Below are positions 17,450 through 26,119 of a stretch of 64,000 nt of DNA, in pieces. The stretch is from Domibacillus epiphyticus (GTDB lineage: Bacteria; Bacillota; Bacilli; Bacillales; Domibacillaceae), in contig NZ_MSFI01000026.1 in NCBI RefSeq assembly GCF_001975785.1, forward strand, positions 1 through 64,000, read 5' to 3'. Numbering within the stretch: position 1 is the first letter of the stretch; every line of letters begins with the position of its first letter. The notes beneath the pieces are model-generated. The model did no database searches. It was not told the origin of the DNA and saw only the letters and a list, made by a program, of their open reading frames with translations. Made by a program: the position numbers and the translations under genes.

Positions 17450-18244
17450 ATGAAACAATGGGATACGATTACTTTAGAAAACAATACAAGACTTAAAGGT
17501 ATTTATGTCCTTACATTAAACCGGCCTGATTCCATGAATGCGTTAAATACACAAATGGCAATCGACATGATCGACTGTTTAAAAACGCTCATAAATCAAG
17601 TTGACTGTAGAGGGCTCATCATTACAGGGGCTGGAGAAAGAGCATTTTGTGTCGGAGCTGATTTAAAAGAGCGAAATGGCATGACGAAAGAAAGTTGGAA
17701 GCACCAGCATGATCTTTTTGAGGAAGTGACTTTATTAATTCGTGAATTTCCATTTCCCGTTCTTGCTTTAATCAATGGATATGCTCTTGGCGGTGGATTT
17801 GAAATCGCTCTCAGCTGCGATATGCGTATTGCCGCACCCCATGTAAAAGCTGGCTTTCCCGAAGTAAAGATTGGCATTATGCCTGGCATAGGAGGAACGC
17901 AGCTTCTAACCCGGGCAATTCCAATGGGTATAGCGAAAGAACTATTATTCAGCGGGAAACAAATTACTGCACAAAGAGGAGTAGACATCGGATTAATCAA
18001 TCAAATTTCGAGCACTGATTCACCTATTTATGAAGCGCTTACATTTTTAGAGGATATTGCACGGAATGCTCCCCTTTCCCTTCAGCAAATTAAAGCTGCC
18101 GTTAATGAAGGAGCCGACGCAGATTTAACGACAGCTTTGGAAATTGAGCTGCAGGCCTATTACAAATGTGCAGAATCTGAAGACAGGTTAGAAGGAATAA
18201 AAGCGTTTAATGAAAAAAGAGAACCCGTCTGGCAAGGTAAATAA
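17450..18244 (+). CDS. Enoyl-CoA hydratase/isomerase family protein
   Basis: The 264-residue crotonase-fold enzyme has the oxyanion-hole segments AFCVGADLKER and INGYALGGGFEIALSCD. Both acid/base glutamates are kept (GFPEVKIG and AKELLFSG), so true hydratase activity is likely. The start is ATG 17450, 9 bases after AAGGAG; an ATG at 17414 lacks a ribosome site. It follows the lyase gene by 37 bases and precedes the acyl-CoA dehydrogenase. The likely substrate is an unsaturated branched or dicarboxylic acyl-CoA. Confidence 0.88.
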   Translation: MKQWDTITLENNTRLKGIYVLTLNRPDSMNALNTQMAIDMIDCLKTLINQVDCRGLIITGAGERAFCVGADLKERNGMTKESWKHQHDLFEEVTLLIREFPFPVLALINGYALGGGFEIALSCDMRIAAPHVKAGFPEVKIGIMPGIGGTQLLTRAIPMGIAKELLFSGKQITAQRGVDIGLINQISSTDSPIYEALTFLEDIARNAPLSLQQIKAAVNEGADADLTTALEIELQAYYKCAESEDRLEGIKAFNEKREPVWQGK

Positions 18245-18289
18245 GGAAATCGCCTAATTTTATAAATTAGATAGCAGGAGGAAATAAAA

Positions 18290-19456
18290 ATGGCTACAAT
18301 GACTAGTACCGCAGAAGAACTTGATTTAATCCGAAAAAGTGTCCGTGCTCTTTGTGCAAAGTTTCCTGAAACATATTGGAGAGAATTAGACGAAAAGAAA
18401 GCCTATCCAGAGGATTTTATTAAAGCGTTAACGCAAGAAGGATGGCTGTCAGTCCTTATTCCAGAAGAATACGGCGGGGCCGGTCTTGGGATAAAAGAAG
18501 CCTGTGCCATTCTTGAAGAAGTGAACCGGTCCGGCGGCAACGCAGGGGCTGGTCATGCCCAAATGTACACGATGGGCGCTGTTCTTCGTCATGGCAGCAA
18601 AGAACAAAAACAAAGATACCTTCCTAAAATCGCAAGCGGAGAACTCCGGCTTCAAGCTTTTGGCGTAACTGAGCCTACTGCTGGCAGTGATACAACAAGT
18701 ATCGAAACGACAGCAGTAAAGAAAGGTGACCGTTATATCGTCAATGGGCAAAAAATTTGGATCTCACGCGCAGAACACTCGGATTTAATGCTGCTTTTAG
18801 CAAGAACAACTCCAAAAGAACAAGTGGCGAAAAAGACCGATGGATTAAGTTTATTTTTACTTGATATGAAAGATCAAAAAGAAAATATTACGATTCGCCC
18901 TATCGACACGATGATCAACCACGCAACAACTGAAATTTTCTTTGAAAATGTGGAGATTCCGGAAGAAAACTTAATCGGTGAAGAAGGGAAAGGATTCCGT
19001 TATGTGCTCAGCGGTATGAATGCAGAACGTATTTTGATTGCTGCTGAAAGTATTGGAGACGGTTTATACTTTGTTGATAAATCAGTCCAATATGCGAACG
19101 AGCGAGTTGTATTTGACCGTCCAATTGGACAAAATCAAGGTGTTCAATTCCCTATCTCACAATCCTTTATGGATATTCAAGCAGCGCAATTAATGATGCA
19201 AAAGGCTGCAGACATGTTTGATAACGGTGAAAATTGTGGAGCAGAAGCCAACATGGCCAAATATTTGGCCACAGAAGCTACATGGAAAGCGGCAAATGCT
19301 GCGATGACAACGTATGGTGGATACGGTTTTGCGACTGAATATAATATAGAAAGAAAGTTTCGTGAAGCACGTCTATTTATTGTTGCACCAGTGACAAATA
19401 ATCTCGTGTTAAGCTACGTAGGGCAGCATGTGTTAGGACTTCCCCGCTCCTTTTAA
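18290..19456 (+). CDS. Acyl-CoA dehydrogenase
   Basis: This 388-residue FAD enzyme has the three expected domains and the signatures AFGVTEPTAGSDTTS (about 125-139) and YGGYGFATEYNIERKFREAR (about 346-365), which includes the general base Glu. The usual YEGTSQIQ flavin segment is replaced by IVAPVTNNLV, seen in some short-branched or dicarboxylic acyl-CoA types. Electrons would go to ETF, not encoded here. ATG follows AGGAGGAAAT. It is the last gene of the lyase-hydratase-dehydrogenase operon. A methylsuccinyl-CoA or similar substrate is a guess from context. Confidence 0.88.
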   Translation: MATMTSTAEELDLIRKSVRALCAKFPETYWRELDEKKAYPEDFIKALTQEGWLSVLIPEEYGGAGLGIKEACAILEEVNRSGGNAGAGHAQMYTMGAVLRHGSKEQKQRYLPKIASGELRLQAFGVTEPTAGSDTTSIETTAVKKGDRYIVNGQKIWISRAEHSDLMLLLARTTPKEQVAKKTDGLSLFLLDMKDQKENITIRPIDTMINHATTEIFFENVEIPEENLIGEEGKGFRYVLSGMNAERILIAAESIGDGLYFVDKSVQYANERVVFDRPIGQNQGVQFPISQSFMDIQAAQLMMQKAADMFDNGENCGAEANMAKYLATEATWKAANAAMTTYGGYGFATEYNIERKFREARLFIVAPVTNNLVLSYVGQHVLGLPRSF

Positions 19457-19490
19457 GACTTAATAATCTCTATATAATAAAAGAAACGTG

Positions 19491-19551
19491 AAAAGACACT
19501 TTCCTTGAGGAACCCGAATTTCCTGTCGAACCTCAAGAAAAAGTGTCTTTT
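19491..19551. terminator. Long hairpin between convergent units
   Basis: AAAAGACACTTTCCTTGAGG (19491-19510) pairs imperfectly with CCTCAAGAAAAAGTGTCTTTT (19531-19551). It lies between the acyl-CoA dehydrogenase and DASS stops and should terminate both. The AAGACACTT/AAGTGTCTT stem recurs at 22450-22509. Confidence 0.8.
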
Positions 19552-19560
19552 TCATTACGC

Positions 19561-21018
19561 CTATAATAAACCGATCCAATTCCACCACGTCACAGCCATT
19601 AAAAGTGTCAGGACGCTCATGATTATCGTCAAAATCAATCCAGGAAGCAAAAACTCTTTTTGCTGAATCTTCCCGGTGCTATGTACGAGGACATTTGGGG
19701 TAGATTCAACAACCAGTATGTAGCCGTGCAAACAGGCAAGCGAAGCGGTCATACATATAAGGACGGGGTCTGTTCCGGCTTTTGCGGATAATCCGATAAA
19801 AATCGGAATCAACGTTACGACAGCAGTAGAAACGTTTGCTACGGCAAGATGTAAAATATGAGTCAGGATTAAGACAACGATCACTGCTAAAACAGGAGAA
19901 CTGAGAAGATCAATCATCCAGGGCACACTTAAACTTTCACCAACAAGTACCGCGGCTCCTGATTGATTAAAGGCGTAGCCAAGAGATAATGTTACCCCCA
20001 TTAAAAGGACTGTATCGAAGTTGATTTTCACTAAGTTCTCCCATGTCGAGCACCCGATACCCGGGAGAGCCATTAAAACCACTCCTATAAGCGCGGGCAC
20101 ACTCGGATGCATCCCATGCCAAGGCTCTGTAAACCAGAGCCCTACAATGAGTATAAGTATGGCGAGGCACTTCTTCTCTTGCCTATTTACCTTCCCAAGA
20201 CTGCGAAGTTTTTTATTCATTTCTTCTACAACATGTGGAAAGTTTTTCTCACCTTCTTCAAGCGGATACCATTTTAACAATACGTACCAGGCAGTCGGAA
20301 TTAGGATGAGCCATAGCGGAAACGTATAATAAAACCATTGAATATATGTAATGTTTATTTGAAGAAATTCTTTTAATAATTCCACCGTCAAAATGTTCCC
20401 TATGGCTGCAGTCATAACAGCAGTCCCGCTTATCGTACCTCCAAATGCAACACCGAGCAAAATCATTTTCGTTAAGTTGCCCTTCCCTTTTTCACCAATC
20501 GCTTCTAAAGACATTAATGCAATAGGAAGGATTAAAGCCGTTCTTACAGCAGCGGCAGGAATAAAAAACGATTGAGCTTGAGGGATAATCAAAATACTGG
20601 CCAACAACCCTTTTGCTGTACCGCCCCATTTTGCCAAAAATAAATACGCCATTCTTTTCGTTAGGGGCGTATCATTTACGCCCCTCGCCAACATCATCCC
20701 TGCGATAATAAGAAAAACAGCGGGTGAGGAAAAGCCGCTATATACAACTTCTGTGGACACCACATTAAACAGGAGCATAAAGACAAGGATAATCATTGCG
20801 GTTAAGCCGATTGGCACAGGTTCAAATGTCCAATAAAAAACACTAAGCACTAAAAACGCCAGCATGATTCTGGCTGATTCAGAATATTGATCAGGAAGAA
20901 CCATGTAGACCGCTACCATGATCATAATACCCAGCAAAAGAATAAACAGCTTAGGAATCGTTATTTTTGAAGGCTTTATTTCGGTGCTTAGTTTCGTCTT
21001 CGTATTTGGTAAACTCAT
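19561..21018 (-). CDS. DASS/SLC13 family anion:sodium symporter
   Basis: The 485-residue protein has about 12-14 hydrophobic helices. It resembles CitT/SodiT-type divalent anion carriers: FEPVPIGLTAMIILVFMLLFNVVS (about 65-88), PAAAVRTALILPIALMSL, and a C-terminal half with HLAVANVSTAVVTLIPIF and ESTPNVLVHSTG. The family imports di- and tricarboxylates with Na+ or exchanges them. It lies 43 bases behind the MmgE/PrpD gene in the same operon, so the pair probably handles one carboxylate. Confidence 0.85.
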   Translation of the reverse strand: MSLPNTKTKLSTEIKPSKITIPKLFILLLGIMIMVAVYMVLPDQYSESARIMLAFLVLSVFYWTFEPVPIGLTAMIILVFMLLFNVVSTEVVYSGFSSPAVFLIIAGMMLARGVNDTPLTKRMAYLFLAKWGGTAKGLLASILIIPQAQSFFIPAAAVRTALILPIALMSLEAIGEKGKGNLTKMILLGVAFGGTISGTAVMTAAIGNILTVELLKEFLQINITYIQWFYYTFPLWLILIPTAWYVLLKWYPLEEGEKNFPHVVEEMNKKLRSLGKVNRQEKKCLAILILIVGLWFTEPWHGMHPSVPALIGVVLMALPGIGCSTWENLVKINFDTVLLMGVTLSLGYAFNQSGAAVLVGESLSVPWMIDLLSSPVLAVIVVLILTHILHLAVANVSTAVVTLIPIFIGLSAKAGTDPVLICMTASLACLHGYILVVESTPNVLVHSTGKIQQKEFLLPGLILTIIMSVLTLLMAVTWWNWIGLL

Positions 21019-21061
21019 GTTTTCTCACGTCCCATTCACTCTATTTGCATATCTTACTATA

Positions 21062-22414
21062 TTATGAATGGTTTTCCGTAAAAACAGGACAGCATAATGC
21101 AAAAAATTCCGCTAAATCATCCACCTCATCTAAATGAGCAATAAGATCAATTAATCTTCTTTTCTTTTCCGTATTAATAATAGAACCGGTCACGTCTATA
21201 AATTTATCCTGCAGCTGCTGATCTGTCATCGGGTTTTGTTGGCTTCCAATGGCATGGTCTACCGTATGAATATATTCCCGTCCATCATATAACTTCACCT
21301 TTACTTGTGCCTGGTCTTCACGATATGTCTCATTAATAACAAGCCGGACCTTTTCTCTAAGTCCCTTTATACAAGAATCGTTTACACAATCATCCGTAAA
21401 TTCATGAATGCCTGCTTTCAATTGAAAAAATGCTGCAGCTACACAATGATACACACTAAACTTCCCTTCCAATCCAGTCGTAATGATTTTTTTCCCTGTT
21501 AGTTCTTCAACAAGAGGATGCCCTGTAATTTCGATCCATTCCACTTGTTGAGGCAAGAGTTGATATTTCTTCTGAATAGAGATGATTCCATCAATTGCTG
21601 GATGTGTCACCACACCGCTGGCAAAAGGTTTATAGCTATTCTTCTCAATTTCATATGTCTCTCCCCACTTTTTCGTAATCATTTCAAAACTTTCTTCATT
21701 TGAAAGAGCTTTAACGAATCCTCTTTCAGCCTCTAGCGACTTTGTTGAACTCGTAAAACCCTGTGCTGCCATCAATGCAGCGAGCATTCCGTTCATTGCT
21801 GCTTTCCCCGGATGATAGGGCTTGGTCATCGTTCCAAACATCTCTCTTAGTCCTGTTGGATCTGTTGCAGCAATCCCAATAGCAAATAGCGTTTCTTCGA
21901 CGTTAAGCCGCATCATTGTGCTAATAGCCGCTGCAGCACCTATCCCTCCTACACTCCCTGTTATGTGCCATCCTTTCCAATAGTGGGAAGGGTAAACACT
22001 TAAAGCAACCCGCGCCGCCGCCTCCGTACCAACAATAAAAGCCTCCAGTACGTCTTTTCCGCTTTTTTTCTGGTATTCAGCAAAGGATAATACAGCAGGA
22101 TAAACGGGTGCGGACGGATGAAGCACCGTTTCAAGCAGCGTATCATCAAAGTCATCAACATGAGATGACAGGCCGTTTAGTAAAGCTGCAAAAAGCATAT
22201 CCACTTTTTCTGTTCTGCCCAATACGGATGCCTGTGGGCTGCTGCCAATGACTTGAGAAACGGCTAAAACCTTTTTTACTGATTCATGCTGACTTCCTCC
22301 AATGGCAACTCCAAGCCAGTTTAAAAGACTTCTTTTCGCTTCATAAATCGCCTTTTCTCCGATTTTTTCATAAGAAGACGCCGTGATATAAGATGATAGA
22401 GTTTGAGTGACCAT
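21062..22414 (-). CDS. MmgE/PrpD family protein, copy 1
   Basis: This 450-residue protein spans the whole MmgE/PrpD fold (helical domain 1-265 and 405-450, lid domain between). Motifs include LNGLSSHVDDFDDT (about 83-96) and TKPYHPGKAAMNGMLAALMAAQGFT (about 195-219), including the family's HPGKAA motif. Members are 2-methylcitrate dehydratase, cis-aconitate decarboxylase and many uncharacterised enzymes. ATG after AAAGGAGAT. A paralogue is at 27204-28586; the two are clearly distinct, so different substrates or steps are possible. Confidence 0.88.
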   Translation of the reverse strand: MVTQTLSSYITASSYEKIGEKAIYEAKRSLLNWLGVAIGGSQHESVKKVLAVSQVIGSSPQASVLGRTEKVDMLFAALLNGLSSHVDDFDDTLLETVLHPSAPVYPAVLSFAEYQKKSGKDVLEAFIVGTEAAARVALSVYPSHYWKGWHITGSVGGIGAAAAISTMMRLNVEETLFAIGIAATDPTGLREMFGTMTKPYHPGKAAMNGMLAALMAAQGFTSSTKSLEAERGFVKALSNEESFEMITKKWGETYEIEKNSYKPFASGVVTHPAIDGIISIQKKYQLLPQQVEWIEITGHPLVEELTGKKIITTGLEGKFSVYHCVAAAFFQLKAGIHEFTDDCVNDSCIKGLREKVRLVINETYREDQAQVKVKLYDGREYIHTVDHAIGSQQNPMTDQQLQDKFIDVTGSIINTEKKRRLIDLIAHLDEVDDLAEFFALCCPVFTENHS

Positions 22415-22449
22415 ATTTTATCTCCTTTTTTAAATACGAATAAAATGAA

Positions 22450-22509
22450 AGAAAGACACTTTTCTTATTAAATGAACGTACGAGCCATCCAACCAAGAAG
22501 AAGTGTCTT
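22450..22509 (-). other. Inverted repeat in the leader of the PrpD copy 1 unit
   Basis: GAAAGACACTTTTCTT (22450-22465) pairs with AAGAAGAAGTGTCTT (22495-22509). It may be the dctM terminator. Because the operator at 22551 lies upstream of it, the hairpin would also be inside the leader of the PrpD-DASS transcript, where it could attenuate transcription. Confidence 0.5.
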
Positions 22510-22550
22510 GAAAATTTGTAATAAAACTCATTAGCAGGATCTCTTATATT

Positions 22551-22563
22551 GGATGTTGGATCC
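22551..22563. promoter_or_regulatory. GGAT-N5-ATCC operator, PrpD-DASS unit
   Basis: GGATGTTGGATCC is a perfect copy of the 13-bp island site, with ATAT flanking it on the right. It lies 137 bases upstream of the MmgE/PrpD copy 1 start and 28 bases after the dctM stop. Confidence 0.6.
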
Positions 22564-22590
22564 TATATGAATCAAGAAATTACCCTGTTA

Positions 22591-23859
22591 TTATTGAGCC
22601 AGATAGAGAGAAATTTGCGGGAATAAAATAATTATGACAAGCGCGAGCACAATAATAGCAAAGAACGGGGCTACCCCCTTTACAACTGCACCTACCTTTT
22701 CCTTCGCTATTCCGCTTACAACAAATAAGTTTAAACCGACAGGCGGCGTAATCATCGCAAGCTCCATATTAATCGTCATAATGATGGCGAAGTGAATGAT
22801 ATTGATATCAAACATGACAAGAACAGGCAGCAAGATCGGTAAAGTAATTAAAATAATCGCTACTGCTTCAAGGAACATCCCCATAATAAAGAGCATTAAA
22901 TTGACCCCGATAATGAAGATCCACTTATTTGTGGCACTATCCTCAATCCAGAGCGCGAAATTTTGAGGAACTTGTTCTGTTGTGAGAAACATCCCAAAAA
23001 TCATAGCCGATGAGATAACAAGAAAAATCATCGCGGTAATATTAATTGACTCTTTTAAAATCTCTCGAAATTTCTTAAAGGTTATTTCTTTATAAATAAA
23101 GACGGATACAATGATCCCGTAAAAGCATGCAAGAAAGGAAGCTTCTGTCGGTGTAACAATACCTGAATAAATCCCTCCAAGAATAATAACGGGCAGCAAG
23201 AACCCCCATATCGCTTTTGTTGATTTTTTCATTCGTTGTTCCATTGTTTCTTTTGGCAATCTTCCATAATCGTTCATTCGCGCATTAATAATCGCAAAAA
23301 CAATTAGCAGACCGCCCAGCATAATGCCTGGAATGACTCCGGCAGCAAATAATTTACCAACAGATTCTTCCGCAACCGAACCGTAAATGATTAACGGAAT
23401 AGAAGGCGGGATTAAAATGCCCAGTGTTCCAGCTGCTGCTACAAGACCCATTGCATACTTTTTACTGTAGCCTGCTTTTACCATTCCCGGTATCATAATG
23501 CTGCCAATGGCAGCGGCCGTAGCTGGACTGGATCCTGAAATTGCCGCAAAAACCATACATGCTAAAATCGTTACGACTGCCAGACCTCCACGGATATGTC
23601 CAACCCATGATTTTAAGGCCTCAATTAAATAATATGAAATACCTCCTTTAGACATAATAATACCGGCAAAAACAAAGCCTGGAATCGCCATTAGTGTTGC
23701 CGAATTGATAGAGGTAAACATCTTTTGAATAACGGTATAAAGTGTGAAATCAATCATCGAAAGCGCAACAATACTAGAGAGCCCTAAACTAACCGCAATA
23801 GGCACACGGATGAGACATAGGACAATAAAGATCAGAAACAGTAAAACGACTGAATTCAC
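22591..23859 (-). CDS. dctM: TRAP transporter large permease subunit (DctM)
   Basis: The 422-residue protein has about 12 hydrophobic helices and DctM hallmarks: IPGFVFAGIIMSKGGISYYLIE (about 57-78), AISGSSPATAAAIGSIMIPGM (about 106-126), LGILIPPSIPLIIYG and a C-terminal MITPPVGLNLFV. It moves an organic acid driven by Na+. The start overlaps the end of dctQ by 4 bases. The matching binding protein gene (dctP) is on the other strand at 26116, beyond two enzyme genes. Confidence 0.92.
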   Translation of the reverse strand: MNSVVLLFLIFIVLCLIRVPIAVSLGLSSIVALSMIDFTLYTVIQKMFTSINSATLMAIPGFVFAGIIMSKGGISYYLIEALKSWVGHIRGGLAVVTILACMVFAAISGSSPATAAAIGSIMIPGMVKAGYSKKYAMGLVAAAGTLGILIPPSIPLIIYGSVAEESVGKLFAAGVIPGIMLGGLLIVFAIINARMNDYGRLPKETMEQRMKKSTKAIWGFLLPVIILGGIYSGIVTPTEASFLACFYGIIVSVFIYKEITFKKFREILKESINITAMIFLVISSAMIFGMFLTTEQVPQNFALWIEDSATNKWIFIIGVNLMLFIMGMFLEAVAIILITLPILLPVLVMFDINIIHFAIIMTINMELAMITPPVGLNLFVVSGIAKEKVGAVVKGVAPFFAIIVLALVIIILFPQISLYLAQ

Positions 23860-24410
23860 GCCAATTCCTCCTTCTTCTCTATCTCTTTATTCGTTTCTTC
23901 TAGACTTTCGTAAATATGATCAATTTCACCGATAAATTCTCTCGGATCTCCTTTTAACGAACGGTACGCTTTTACAAAAAAATAAATGCCGAGTAAACCC
24001 ATCCCAACCGGAAGAACAAGATACGTGAGCCATATTGGAATTCCAACATCAAGAGTTTTTGTGCCCTGCAATTTTGTAAGCGTTATCAATTCAAAGGATG
24101 AATAAGTAAGATAAAAGGAATATATACCTCCGATAACGTTCGCAATAAAAGCGACTATTTTTTTCGCTCCGGTTGGCAAAGCGTCAAATAGCAGCTCAAC
24201 TTGAATATGACGGTTATCTTTTAAAGCCATCCCAAATCCAATAAATATTGACCAGACCATTAAGAACTCAAATATTTCTGTTGCCCATGCCGGCGGTGCA
24301 TTCATCACATATCTCATAAAGACACCATACAAACTCACAATAACACCCGCAACAAATAACAAACCCGCCACGCCTTCTTCGAGAAGATCAAGTCCTTTAG
24401 AAATTTTCAA
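23856..24410 (-). CDS. dctQ: TRAP transporter small permease subunit (DctQ)
   Basis: This DctQ-family protein has four helices with the usual motifs (FMRYVMNAPPAWATEIFEFLMVWSIFIGFG; DNRHIQVELLFDALP). I place the start at TTG 24410, 9 bases after AAAAAGGAG, giving 184 residues. An ATG at 24449 is open in frame, but its first codons coincide with the operator GTATACTGGATCC and it has no ribosome site. It is translationally coupled to dctM. Confidence 0.85.
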   Translation of the reverse strand: MKISKGLDLLEEGVAGLLFVAGVIVSLYGVFMRYVMNAPPAWATEIFEFLMVWSIFIGFGMALKDNRHIQVELLFDALPTGAKKIVAFIANVIGGIYSFYLTYSSFELITLTKLQGTKTLDVGIPIWLTYLVLPVGMGLLGIYFFVKAYRSLKGDPREFIGEIDHIYESLEETNKEIEKKEELA

Positions 24411-24428
24411 CTCATTCAACTCCTTTTT

Positions 24429-24448
24429 GTATACTGGATCCAAAATCA
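24429..24448. promoter_or_regulatory. Operator variant upstream of dctQM
   Basis: GTATACTGGATCC (24429-24441) differs by one base from GGAT-N5-ATCC. The overlapping GGATCCAAAATCA (24436-24448) is another one-mismatch match. It lies just upstream of the proposed TTG start of dctQ. The divergent DUF1185 unit has its own site at 24603. Confidence 0.55.
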
Positions 24449-24602
24449 TCTTTTACTTAGATTTCAATATATCAGATTACTCAAAAGAAATAAACAGAAA
24501 ATTTTATTTATTTTTAATTTTCCGTTTGAAATAATAGAAATTTTTGTTATACTCATTTTATCGTCAAGTTTAATGACGTGTATCGATTCGATTATATTCT
24601 TC

Positions 24603-24615
24603 GGATCCAATATCC
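24603..24615. promoter_or_regulatory. GGAT-N5-ATCC operator, DUF1185-dctP unit
   Basis: GGATCCAATATCC is a perfect copy of the island site. It starts just after a TATATT at 24592-24597 that could be the -10 box, so it would cover the transcription start. It is 17 bases before the DUF1185 ATG. Confidence 0.65.
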
Positions 24616-24632
24616 AATAAGGGGAGGGTAAA

Positions 24633-25217
24633 ATGGAAATAGAGATCAGAAAAATCGTCACAGTTTGTGAGGAAACGTTTATTGAAGGCTTTAAAAAGGC
24701 TGAAAAGCCCGTCCGGATTGCTGCGGCGTTAGCCGTTATTAAAAATCCATATGCCGGGCAGTTTGTAGAAGAACTTCAACCGTTAATCAACACTTATTCT
24801 GAAAAGCTAGGAAAACTTTTACCAAAAAAAGCAATGGAAGCCTTAAATATTTCAGGAGAAGAAGTTGAAGCATATGGGAAAGGCGCTTTAGTAGGGCTCG
24901 ATGGCGAAATTGAACATGGATCGGCTATTATTCATACCCTTACATTCGGAAACCCTTTTCGATCTCTTTGCGGTGATGCCGAAACATTACTCCCTTCTGC
25001 TGAAAAAAGAGGATCAGCAGGCGCCGGTATTGATTTAGCTATAAAGCATAAAATGGATGAAAAAACAAGAAGTCATCATATGACATTTGAAACAAGAATA
25101 CCAGATGCACCTAGAAATGATGAAATCGTTGTAATTGCTGCCGTTGCTTCAAGCGGACGCGCACATCCTCGAATTGGTTCATTGCACAAGGAACTTGAGG
25201 GAGTATTTCCTTCATGA
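24633..25217 (+). CDS. DUF1185 'amino acid synthesis' family protein
   Basis: The 194-residue protein matches the DUF1185 family in length and motifs: RKIVTVCEETFIEG (about 6-19), AALAVIKNPYAGQF (about 31-44), GKGALVGLDGEIEHGSAIIH (about 80-99) and the ending SSGRAHPRIGS (about 175-185). The family's activity is not proven. It recurs beside CoA-linked and carboxylate enzymes and TRAP systems. The start follows GGGGAGGG. It is the first gene of a three-gene unit with overlapping stops and starts, ending in dctP. Confidence 0.85.
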   Translation: MEIEIRKIVTVCEETFIEGFKKAEKPVRIAAALAVIKNPYAGQFVEELQPLINTYSEKLGKLLPKKAMEALNISGEEVEAYGKGALVGLDGEIEHGSAIIHTLTFGNPFRSLCGDAETLLPSAEKRGSAGAGIDLAIKHKMDEKTRSHHMTFETRIPDAPRNDEIVVIAAVASSGRAHPRIGSLHKELEGVFPS

Positions 25218-26119
25218 ACAATAACATAGGTTTTATCGGTCTTGGCAAAATGGGACTCCCGATGGCGAAAAACCTATTAAAAAACGGATTTACCGTTTTT
25301 GGCAGCGATGTAGATGAAACTGCTATCAATGAATTCAAAGGCTCTGGCGGTAAAACCGGCATGATCAACGAATGGATCCATTCTGTCCATTCCATTATTT
25401 TAATGCTTCCCTCTTCCACCATCGTTAATCAAGTTGTTGATGACATTATCGAATTATACCATCCAGCAGCGCATCATGGTTCCAATCACTTACTGGTTAT
25501 CGATATGAGCAGTTCTTATCCTTCCGAAACAAGAAAAAATGGAAAAAAACTAAAAAACAGGAACATAGACTTTGTTGATGCTCCTGTCAGTGGAGGGGTA
25601 AAAAAAGCGATTTCTGCTTCATTATCTGTGATGGTCGGGGGCAGGTTTGAAGACTATCAAAATTGTAAGCGTTTACTAGATTGCGTTGCTGAAAAGATTT
25701 TTTACATTGGAGATTTAGGAAATGGCCACTTACTAAAAGTGATGAATAATTACCTATCTGCCGGTCATCTTTTAATGGCTAGTGAAGCGATTCATTTATT
25801 GGCTGATTTTAATGTAGATCCGAAAACAGCTATAGAAGTAATCAATCAAAGTTCAGGCAGAAGCGGATCAACGGACTACAAATTTCCCTCATTTATACTA
25901 AATGAAGAATACAACTCAGGATTTAGTCTGCGTTTGATGGAAAAAGACGTGATGATGGCTAATCAAGTGTTCAAAGAGTATGATGCTGCAACCACACTGC
26001 CTCAATCCGTTTTCCATCGATTTAATGAAGCTAGCGCCATTCTGGAAAAAGAAGCAGATCATACAGAAATTTTCAAATTCGTTGCGGCATATTTAACAAA
26101 AAAGGGGGCTTTCAAATGA
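25214..26119 (+). CDS. 3-Hydroxyisobutyrate dehydrogenase-family oxidoreductase
   Basis: The 301-residue beta-hydroxyacid dehydrogenase has the dinucleotide motif GFIGLGKMGLPMAKNLL (about 5-21), the substrate-binding DAPVSGG (about 123-129) and the catalytic Lys in GNGHLLKVMNNY (about 173-184). The Asp after strand 2 (GSDVDE) suggests NAD. The family reduces or oxidises 3-hydroxy acids such as 3-hydroxyisobutyrate, tartronate semialdehyde or 2-hydroxymethylglutarate. It overlaps both neighbours by 4 bases. The substrate should belong to the island's pathway but cannot be named. Confidence 0.87.
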   Translation: MNNNIGFIGLGKMGLPMAKNLLKNGFTVFGSDVDETAINEFKGSGGKTGMINEWIHSVHSIILMLPSSTIVNQVVDDIIELYHPAAHHGSNHLLVIDMSSSYPSETRKNGKKLKNRNIDFVDAPVSGGVKKAISASLSVMVGGRFEDYQNCKRLLDCVAEKIFYIGDLGNGHLLKVMNNYLSAGHLLMASEAIHLLADFNVDPKTAIEVINQSSGRSGSTDYKFPSFILNEEYNSGFSLRLMEKDVMMANQVFKEYDAATTLPQSVFHRFNEASAILEKEADHTEIFKFVAAYLTKKGAFK

